Part shown: positions 1 through 5,556 of the stretch, one piece after another
How positions within the stretch are numbered: position 1 is the stretch's first letter
How the letters are laid out: every line of letters begins with the position of its first letter
Source: an uncultured Haemophilus sp.
GTDB taxonomy: Bacteria > Pseudomonadota > Gammaproteobacteria > Enterobacterales > Pasteurellaceae
Assembly: GCA_902482195.1 (NCBI GenBank)
Contig: CABSZQ010000102.1
Location: 1-5,556, forward strand
DNA length: 5,556 nt
Direction: 5' to 3'
Made by a program: the position numbers and the translations under genes
The notes under the pieces: model-generated
What the model saw: only the letters and a program-made list of their open reading frames with translations
What the model was told of the DNA's origin: nothing
Database searches by the model: none

Positions 1-989
<989 letters not shown>

Positions 990-1017
990 TTAAACAAAAT
1001 CGTTGCTCTAACGAGTT

Positions 1018-1033
1018 CCCGTGGATTATAGCA
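1018..1033 (-). promoter_or_regulatory. gapA promoter with extended -10 (TGCTATAAT)
   Basis: On the minus strand, TATAAT occupies 1030-1025 and matches the sigma-70 -10 consensus perfectly. It is preceded by TGC (1033-1031), making a TGn extended -10. The -35 position (about 1053-1048) is only a run of T, so there is no -35 match, as is common for extended -10 or activator-dependent promoters. Transcription is inferred to start near 1018-1019, giving a leader of about 56 nt that begins GGG. The leader holds a small hairpin (stem TCGTT/AACGA, plus-strand 1000-1014) before the ribosome binding site. The start point is inferred from spacing, not observed. Confidence 0.75.
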
Positions 1034-1047
1034 TGGGCATTTTGATA

Positions 1048-1073
1048 AAAAAAAGGGTATATACCACTTTTTT
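1048..1073. promoter_or_regulatory. Imperfect palindrome between CRP site and gapA -10; possible operator
   Basis: A perfect 10-bp palindrome, GGTATATACC (1056-1065), is flanked by two mismatched pairs and then by six A (1048-1053) pairing with six T (1068-1073). The total is 26 bp. It is centred near -42 relative to the inferred gapA start, covering the -35 position and abutting the CRP site. I do not recognise it as the operator of a known regulator. The A/T arms might instead just be promoter-typical A-tracts around a chance palindrome. Confidence 0.35.
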
Positions 1074-1091
1074 GTGATCTCGATCACTTTT
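1070..1091. promoter_or_regulatory. CRP (cAMP receptor protein) binding site
   Basis: The core TGTGATCTCGATCACT (1073-1088) matches TGTGA-N6-TCACA at nine of ten defined bases, and its spacer TCTCGA is one base from the fully symmetric TCTAGA of the ideal site. The flanks are T-rich on the plus strand. The centre at 1080.5 is about 61.5-62.5 bp upstream of the inferred gapA transcription start, the classic class I activating position. Relative to the gmk -10 box the centre would lie near -77, which is off the usual helical phase. The likely target is therefore gapA, with activation under high cAMP. The site itself is clear; the effect on gapA is inferred. Confidence 0.85.
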
Positions 1092-1121
1092 TAACAATTT
1101 GGTAAAACAAATGAAAATTTG

Positions 1122-1130
1122 ACCGCACTT
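1122..1130 (-). repeat. DNA uptake signal sequence (Hin-type USS)
   Basis: An exact AAGTGCGGT reads on the minus strand (ACCGCACTT on plus). Downstream on that strand comes C then AAATTTT, fitting the A/T-rich segment of the extended USS consensus. USSs are the motifs recognised during natural transformation of Haemophilus and relatives. This copy lies in the gapA-gmk spacer, 15 bp upstream of the gmk -10 box, so it occupies the place where a -35 element would be expected. Confidence 0.92.
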
Positions 1131-1145
1131 TTCATTTTCTTTTTG

Positions 1146-1151
1146 TATAAT
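1146..1151 (+). promoter_or_regulatory. Putative gmk-rpoZ-spoT-recG promoter, -10 box
   Basis: TATAAT at 1146-1151 is a perfect -10 hexamer, 30 bases before the gmk start codon, and the inferred transcript start is near 1158. No good -35 is found at 16-18 bp spacing. The best-looking candidate, TTGACC (1119-1124), is 21 bp away, too far for ordinary sigma-70 spacing. The stretch where a -35 would lie is occupied by the uptake signal. The gmk Shine-Dalgarno AGAGG (1169-1173) lies between the inferred start and the ATG. Confidence 0.6.
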
Positions 1152-1181
1152 AAAAACAAACAACAAGAAGAGGTTTCAATT

Positions 1182-1808
1182 ATGTCTCAAGGTAATTTAT
1201 ACATTCTTTCTGCACCAAGTGGGGCGGGCAAGTCATCATTAATTTCCGCATTATTAGAAAAAAATCAAGGCACGAAAAAAATGGTGTCTATTTCACACAC
1301 GACACGTTCTCCTCGTCCAGGCGAAAGTCATGGGGTGCATTATTATTTTGTTTCCGTAGAAGAATTTGAAACCTTAATTGAAAAAGGCCACTTCTTAGAA
1401 TATGCAAAAGTGTTTGGTGGTAATTATTACGGCACTTCATTGCCAGCAATTGAAGAAAACTTGGCTAAGGGCATTGATGTGTTTTTGGATATTGACTGGC
1501 AAGGCGCGCAGCAAATTCGTCAAAAAGTACCTTCTGTAAAAAGTATTTTCATTTTGCCGCCATCGTTGCCTGAATTAGAGCGTCGCTTGGTTGGACGTGG
1601 ACAGGATAGCAAAGAGGTCATTGCTGAGCGAATGTCAAAAGCAATCAGCGAAATTTCGCATTATGATGAATATGATTACGTTATTGTGAATGATAATTTT
1701 GAGCAGGCATTGGCAGATTTGCAAAGTATTTTACAGGCAGAGCGCTTGACCAAAGCTTATCAACAAACAGAAAATGCAGACTTAATTCATCAGCTACTAG
1801 CAAAATAA
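1182..1808 (+). CDS. gmk: Guanylate kinase
   Basis: Cytoplasmic nucleotide kinase that converts GMP plus ATP to GDP plus ADP, essential for GTP, dGTP and ppGpp pools. The protein is 208 residues, against 207 in E. coli. The P-loop [10 protein letters not shown] is at residues 10-19. The GMP-binding segment [11 protein letters not shown] spans 38-48 and continues into GVHYYFV (51-57). The core then shows [13 protein letters not shown], and the lid region [12 protein letters not shown] follows. The start at 1182 is chosen because it has the Shine-Dalgarno AGAGG eight bases upstream and yields the family N-terminus [14 protein letters not shown]. The in-frame TTG at 1119 would add 21 residues encoded across the uptake signal and the -10 box, and is rejected. 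It is the first gene of the plus-strand cluster and is followed by a 60-bp gap to rpoZ. Confidence 0.97.
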   Translation: MSQGNLYILSAPSGAGKSSLISALLEKNQGTKKMVSISHTTRSPRPGESHGVHYYFVSVEEFETLIEKGHFLEYAKVFGGNYYGTSLPAIEENLAKGIDVFLDIDWQGAQQIRQKVPSVKSIFILPPSLPELERRLVGRGQDSKEVIAERMSKAISEISHYDEYDYVIVNDNFEQALADLQSILQAERLTKAYQQTENADLIHQLLAK

Positions 1809-1868
1809 GCTTGAATTGAGTACAATATTTTCCCTTTATAGACATTATTTTTAACATCGGAGTAAAAC

Positions 1869-2135
1869 ATGGCTCGAGTGACTGTGCAAGATGCAGTAGA
1901 AAAAATTGGTAACCGTTTTGATTTAATTTTAACCGCCGCTCGTCGTGCGAGACAATTAGAATTACATCAAAGTGAGCCGTTAGTGCCGGAAGATAACGAT
2001 AAACCAACGGTAATTGCATTACGTGAAATTGAAAAAGGGTTAATCAACCAAGAAATCATGGATGCAAAAGAGTATTTAGATGAGGCAGCTTCTCAACGTA
2101 ACGAAGAAGTGGCAGTAGCGTTAATCGCAGAATAA
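1869..2135 (+). CDS. rpoZ: DNA-directed RNA polymerase subunit omega
   Basis: Small subunit of RNA polymerase that wraps the C-terminal region of beta-prime and aids its assembly. In E. coli its N-terminus also forms, with beta-prime, ppGpp-binding site 1. The 88 residues compare with 91 in E. coli. The conserved core is clear: [18 protein letters not shown] at residues 2-19, AARRARQL at 23-30 and [19 protein letters not shown] at 37-55. The MARVTV start is intact, so the omega part of ppGpp site 1 is probably kept. The acidic, variable C-terminal tail is usual for the family. The start has GGAG (1859-1862) six bases upstream. The 60-bp spacer after gmk holds no clear terminator. A weak promoter-like pair, TTGAGT (1816-1821) and TATAGA (1837-1842), has 15-bp spacing and is not convincing. 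The gene is probably co-transcribed with gmk and spoT. Confidence 0.97.
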   Translation: MARVTVQDAVEKIGNRFDLILTAARRARQLELHQSEPLVPEDNDKPTVIALREIEKGLINQEIMDAKEYLDEAASQRNEEVAVALIAE

Positions 2136-2143
2136 TCTCATTA

Positions 2144-2152
2144 AAGTGCGGT
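2144..2152 (+). repeat. DNA uptake signal sequence (Hin-type USS)
   Basis: An exact AAGTGCGGT on the plus strand in the rpoZ-spoT spacer, nine bases after the rpoZ stop codon. It is followed by C and AAAATTA, fitting the extended consensus with its first A/T-rich segment. Its 3' half forms the left arm of the hairpin at 2148-2175. Confidence 0.93.
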
Positions 2153-2175
2153 CAAAATTAAAGTATTTTGATCGC
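2148..2175 (+). terminator. Hairpin in rpoZ-spoT spacer; possible attenuator or weak terminator
   Basis: GCGGTCAAAA (2148-2157) pairs with TTTTGATCGC (2166-2175) over ten positions with one G-U wobble. A further T-A pair (2158/2165) closes a 6-nt loop. The left arm includes the end of the uptake signal. The following bases (2176-2190) are pyrimidine-rich but interrupted by C, A and G, so they are not a proper U-tract and strong intrinsic termination is unlikely. The hairpin ends 34 bases before the spoT start codon, leaving the Shine-Dalgarno free. It could modulate the amount of spoT message relative to gmk-rpoZ or protect the 3' end of a processed rpoZ transcript; both roles are inference. 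Confidence 0.4.
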
Positions 2176-2209
2176 CTAGTCTTTCTCTCTACAAAAAGTC
2201 AGGTGTCCT

Positions 2210-4330
2210 TTGGAATTGTTTGCAGATTTAGATCGAATTATTCAGGGGTATTTGCCCGCCGATAAAATTGAATTAATCAAACGTGCATTCGTCATTGCGC
2301 GAGATGCTCACGAAGGACAATTTCGCTCAAGCGGCGAACCTTACATTACTCACCCTGTTGCAGTAGCTTCAATTATTGCGGAAATGCATTTAGACCATGA
2401 AGCAATCATGGCTGCATTATTGCATGATGTTATCGAAGATACCCCTTATACCGAATCCCAATTAAAAGATGAATTTGGTGCTAGCGTAGCCGAAATTGTT
2501 GACGGTGTATCTAAACTAGATAAATTGAAATTCCGTACTCGCCAAGAAGCACAGGTTGAAAACTTCCGCAAAATGATTTTAGCGATGACTCGAGATATTC
2601 GCGTCGTCTTAATCAAACTGGCTGACCGCACCCATAATATGCGAACGTTGGGATCATTGCGTCCTGATAAACGTCGTCGTATCGCAAAAGAAACCCTAGA
2701 GATTTACTGTCCATTAGCCCACCGTTTAGGCATCGAACATATCAAGAATGAATTAGAAGATTTATCTTTTGAAGCTATGCACCCCCGCCGTTATGAAGTA
2801 CTTAAAAAGTTCGTCGAACAAGCGCGTGGTTCTCGTCAAGAATTGATTCAACGCATATCTAATGATATTTCACAACGTCTTGATAATGTAGGCATTACAA
2901 ATCGTATTTGGGGACGTGAAAAACATCTCTATAAAATTTACCAAAAAATGCGCACGAAAGATCAGAAATTCCATTCTATTATGGATATTTATGCTTTCCG
3001 CGTTATTGTGAATTCGGTTGATGATTGCTATCGTGGATTGGGGCAAATGCATAGTTTATATAAGCCTCGCCCTGGTAAAGTGAAAGATTATATTGCTGTG
3101 CCTCGTGCAAATGGCTACCAAGCACTACAAACCTCAATGATTGGCCCTCATGGTGTACCCGTAGAAGTTCATCTTCAGACTGAAGAAATGGAACAGGTTG
3201 CTGAAATGGGCGTTACCGCTCATTGGGTGTATAAAGAAGGTGGTAAAAACGATAGCACCACCGCTCAAGTACGCGCACAACGTTGGTTGCAAAGCTTAGT
3301 GGATATTCAACAAAACGTGGGTAACTCCTTTGAGTTTATTGAAAATGTAAAATCCGAGTTTTTCCCGAAAGAAATCTATGTCTTTACGCCGAAAGGTCGT
3401 ATCGTTGAATTACCAATGGGCGCAACAGCTGTCGATTTTGCTTATGCAGTGCATTCTGATGTGGGAAATCATTGTGTTGCAGCAGTAGTAGAGCATAAAC
3501 CTTATCCGTTATCACAAGCTTTAGAGTCTGGTCAAACCGTTGAGATTGTAACCAGTGAAAATACTCATCCAAGTGTTAGTTGGCTAAACTTTGTGGTGAC
3601 CGCTCGCGCAAGAACTCGTATTCGTCATTTCTTAAAATTATTGCGTGCAGATGATGCCGTTCAAACGGGTAAAAAACAGCTAGAAATGGCCCTGAAACCA
3701 CATTATCTCTCTGAGGTTTCTGAAGAGAAAATCCAAGCAGTACTGAATGAATTGAATCTCTCAAGTCTTAATGAGCTTTTTATGGAAATCGGTGTGGGCA
3801 ATCAAATGTCTAGCGTTATTGCTCACCAATTAATGGATGAAGCTATTGAAATTGATGTGGATGGTGTGTCTGAAAATACTCAAAGTACACTAACATTGAG
3901 CCGAGATGGCGAAATGAAAGCGTCTTTCGCTCAATGTTGTCATCCAATTCCGGGTGATCCGATCGTGGCATTAAGTACTGCGAAGAAAGGTGTGGTTGTA
4001 CATCATCAAGCTTGTTCTAATTTAACGTCAAGCAATGCCAAAGATTTCACCGCGGCAAAATGGGAAGAGGCTGAAAGTGCGGTCAATTTTGATGCTGAAT
4101 TACACATTGAAATGCTTAATGAACAAAATGCATTAGGTAGTCTCATGACCGCAGTTACGACTTGCGAAAGTAATATTCAAAGTATTTGGACAGAAGAATT
4201 AGAGAATAATCTGCTATTAGTCATTATCCAAGTTGGCGCGAGAGATATCTATCATTTAGAAAACATTATGCGAAAAATCAAACAAATTACCAGTGTGATT
4301 CGTTTGAAGCGCAATATTAATGAAGCATAA
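2210..4330 (+). CDS. spoT: Bifunctional (p)ppGpp hydrolase/synthetase SpoT
   Basis: Long RelA/SpoT-family enzyme that controls the alarmone (p)ppGpp. It is 706 residues, against 702 in E. coli. The order is: HD hydrolase domain (about 20-180) with H48, H72-D73, E76-D77 and D139 of LADRTHN; synthetase domain (about 230-345) with GREKHLYKIYQKM, D259 of MDIYAF and the NGYQ tyrosine Y303; TGS domain (about 385-450, IYVFTPKGRIVELP); the conserved-cysteine region (CCHPIPGD 576-583, HH 598-599, C602); and a C-terminal ACT domain (about 630-706). The TTG start is chosen because MELF aligns with E. coli MYLF (also TTG), AGGTG (2201-2205) precedes it, an in-frame TAG lies at 2177-2179, and there is no ATG between. 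Hydrolase residues look intact. The synthetase region has unusual changes (K290 in the RXKD motif, Q307, H321-L322-Q323), so hydrolase may be the main activity. It overlaps recG by one base. Confidence 0.96.
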   Translation: MELFADLDRIIQGYLPADKIELIKRAFVIARDAHEGQFRSSGEPYITHPVAVASIIAEMHLDHEAIMAALLHDVIEDTPYTESQLKDEFGASVAEIVDGVSKLDKLKFRTRQEAQVENFRKMILAMTRDIRVVLIKLADRTHNMRTLGSLRPDKRRRIAKETLEIYCPLAHRLGIEHIKNELEDLSFEAMHPRRYEVLKKFVEQARGSRQELIQRISNDISQRLDNVGITNRIWGREKHLYKIYQKMRTKDQKFHSIMDIYAFRVIVNSVDDCYRGLGQMHSLYKPRPGKVKDYIAVPRANGYQALQTSMIGPHGVPVEVHLQTEEMEQVAEMGVTAHWVYKEGGKNDSTTAQVRAQRWLQSLVDIQQNVGNSFEFIENVKSEFFPKEIYVFTPKGRIVELPMGATAVDFAYAVHSDVGNHCVAAVVEHKPYPLSQALESGQTVEIVTSENTHPSVSWLNFVVTARARTRIRHFLKLLRADDAVQTGKKQLEMALKPHYLSEVSEEKIQAVLNELNLSSLNELFMEIGVGNQMSSVIAHQLMDEAIEIDVDGVSENTQSTLTLSRDGEMKASFAQCCHPIPGDPIVALSTAKKGVVVHHQACSNLTSSNAKDFTAAKWEEAESAVNFDAELHIEMLNEQNALGSLMTAVTTCESNIQSIWTEELENNLLLVIIQVGARDIYHLENIMRKIKQITSVIRLKRNINEA
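4075..4083 (+). repeat. DNA uptake signal sequence inside spoT
   Basis: An exact AAGTGCGGT on the plus strand, followed by CAATTTT. It is read as part of codons for Glu-Ser-Ala-Val (SpoT residues 622-625), in the poorly conserved linker just before the ACT domain. Ser-Ala-Val is one of the usual ways a USS is tolerated in coding sequence. Confidence 0.93.
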
Positions 4331-5556
4331 TGAGCACGCAACTTCTCGATGCCGTTCCCCTAACCACTTTATCTGGTGTAGGCGCGGCAATCTCCGATAA
4401 ATTAAGCCGTCTTGGAATTCATAATCTCCAAGACTTGCTTTTTCATTTACCTATCCGTTATGAAGATCGCACGAGAATTACGCCTATTGCCGATCTTCGC
4501 CCTGAACAATATGCCACCATTGAAGGTGTTGTCCAAACCTGTGAAGTTGCCTTTGGGCGCCGTCCTATTTTAACCGTAAGTCTTTCTGATGGAACGAGCA
4601 AGATTATGCTCCGTTTCTTCAATTTTAATGCGGGGATGAAAAACAGTTTTCAGATTGGTACGCGCGTCAAAGCGTTTGGCGAAATTAAACGTGGACGCTT
4701 TATGGCGGAAATTCATCATCCTGAATATCAAATCATACGGGATAATGCACCATTGGTTTTAGAGGAAACGCTCACGCCTATTTATTCCACAACGGAAGGT
4801 TTAAAACAAAATTCATTACGTAAGCTAACCGATCAAGCATTGGCTTTACTCGATAAAATCCAATTAACGGAAATTTTACCTAATGAATTTAATCCACATC
4901 CTTTTAGCCTAAAGGAGGCTATTCGATTTTTGCATCGTCCACCGCCAGATATCTCATTAGATGTTTTGGAGAAAGGACAACATCCCGCACAGCAACGACT
5001 TATCTTTGAAGAGCTTCTTGCACATAATCTTGCGATGCAAAAAGTGCGGTTGGGTACGCAGCAGTTTTTAGCGTTGCCATTGCATTATCAAACCGATTTG
5101 AAGCAACGTTTTCTTGCCTCTTTGCCTTTTCAACCAACAAATGCCCAAAATAGAGTGGTGGCGGATATTGAACAGGATTTAGCGAAAGATTATCCAATGA
5201 TGCGCCTTGTTCAAGGGGATGTAGGTTCGGGGAAAACATTAGTGGCAGCCTTAGCTGCCTTATTAGCGATTGATAATGGCAAACAAGTGGCTTTAATGGC
5301 ACCAACGGAAATTTTAGCGGAACAGCATGCGAATAATTTCCGTCGTTGGTTAGAGCCTTTTGGTATTGAAGTAGGCTGGTTAGCGGGTAAGGTTAAAGGG
5401 AAAGCTCGCCAAGCGGAATTGGAAAAATTAAATCGGGTGCTGTACAAATGGTGGTGGGCACACATGCTTTATTCCAAGAAGAAGTAGAATTTGCCGATTT
5501 AGCCTTGGTGATTATTGATGAACAACATCGTTTTGGTGTGCATCAACGTTTAATGT
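4330..5556 (+). pseudogene. recG: ATP-dependent DNA helicase RecG, apparent frameshift, 3' end outside window
   Basis: RecG is a superfamily 2 helicase/translocase that regresses stalled replication forks and branch-migrates Holliday junctions (E. coli protein 693 residues). The ATG at 4330 shares its A with the spoT stop (TAATG), suggesting translational coupling. Visible in order are the N-terminal helical region, the wedge/OB-fold (about 60-150), the PFQPTNAQ segment (266-273), Walker A GDVGSGKT (296-303) and motif Ia APTEILAEQH (324-333). After residue 366 the frame reads an unrelated tail and stops at TAG 5485-5487 (385 residues). The family sequence resumes in the -1 frame from about 5427-5433: [17 protein letters not shown], then motif II DEQH, to the window edge. 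One missing A, best placed in the A-run 5423-5427, explains it and restores EKIKSGAVQ. If real, the product lacks motif II onward and is inactive. A sequencing error is equally possible. Confidence 0.9.
5042..5050 (+). repeat. DNA uptake signal sequence inside recG
   Basis: An exact AAGTGCGGT on the plus strand, encoding Lys-Val-Arg (RecG residues 238-240), another common coding solution for a USS. The bases just after it (TGGGTACGC) are not A/T-rich, so it fits the extended USS consensus less well than the other three copies. Confidence 0.85.

Noticed and set aside
1119..1181. Upstream TTG start that would extend Gmk by 21 residues
   Set aside because: The extension runs over the uptake signal, the -10 box and the Shine-Dalgarno; the ATG at 1182 gives the normal family N-terminus and length.
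1816..1842. Possible promoter for rpoZ (TTGAGT and TATAGA)
   Set aside because: Spacing of 15 bp and weak hexamers make it no better than expected by chance in A/T-rich DNA.
1681..2019. Minus-strand open frame of 112 codons across the gmk-rpoZ junction
   Set aside because: It is antisense to two clear genes and their spacer, and the protein looks like no known family. The other minus-strand frames inside spoT and recG fail for the same reason.
2168..2195. Possible promoter for spoT (TTGATC and TACAAA, 16-bp spacing)
   Set aside because: Both hexamers match at only four of six positions, and the implied transcript would start on the Shine-Dalgarno, leaving no functional leader.
2625..2633. 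Near match to an uptake signal (ACCGCACCC) in spoT
   Set aside because: Only seven of nine bases match, and the bases encode the invariant Asp-Arg-Thr-His of the hydrolase domain, which explains them.
4148..4156. Near match to an uptake signal (ACCGCAGTT) in spoT
   Set aside because: One core base differs, and it is not counted because only exact cores were accepted; it could be a degenerate copy.
5421..5433. Programmed -1 ribosomal frameshift or transcriptional slippage restoring RecG
   Set aside because: A -1 slip here would give the right protein, but the site G GAA AAA is a poor slippery heptamer, five A is short for polymerase slippage, no stimulatory stem is evident just downstream, and recG is not known to use recoding. 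A simple indel or sequence error is more likely.

Overview
The window is ordinary core chromosome from a Pasteurellaceae bacterium, most likely Haemophilus. Three things point there: A+T-rich DNA; four exact copies of the 9-bp DNA uptake signal AAGTGCGGT (Hin type); and the gene order gapA<->gmk-rpoZ-spoT-recG, which from memory matches H. influenzae, where gapdH and gmk lie on either side of the numbering origin. Species cannot be fixed from this sequence alone. I see no mobile element, CRISPR array, tRNA or rRNA gene, and no undescribed gene system.

Layout. Positions 1-962 hold the first 320 codons of gapA (glyceraldehyde-3-phosphate dehydrogenase) on the minus strand, with its 3' end outside the window. 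Positions 963-1181 are a divergent regulatory region. For gapA it has an extended -10 promoter with no -35 match, a near-consensus CRP site centred about 62 bp upstream of the inferred start of transcription, and an A/T-flanked palindrome between them. For gmk it has a TATAAT box, with an uptake signal lying just upstream of it. On the plus strand follow gmk (1182-1808), rpoZ (1869-2135), spoT (2210-4330, TTG start) and recG (4330 to the window edge). SpoT stop and RecG start share one base (TAATG), so those two are probably translationally coupled. trmH, which sits between spoT and recG in E. coli, is absent here.

The plus-strand cluster has a guanine-nucleotide and stringent-response theme. 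Gmk makes GDP from GMP. The omega subunit (RpoZ) forms part of one ppGpp-binding site on RNA polymerase. SpoT degrades (and in other species weakly makes) ppGpp. RecG, which remodels stalled replication forks, is a physical passenger of the same transcription unit in enterics and here. gapA is separate and appears to be under carbon-catabolite (CRP-cAMP) control.

Main oddities. (1) recG is frameshifted near 5423-5432, between helicase motifs Ia and II. The reading frame stops at 5485-5487, while the expected continuation with the DEQH box runs on in the -1 frame; this is a real mutation or a one-base error in an A-run. (2) The SpoT synthetase region carries several changes at positions usually conserved in the family, while its hydrolase residues are intact. 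(3) A hairpin built on an uptake signal lies between rpoZ and spoT. (4) The gapA promoter architecture described above.
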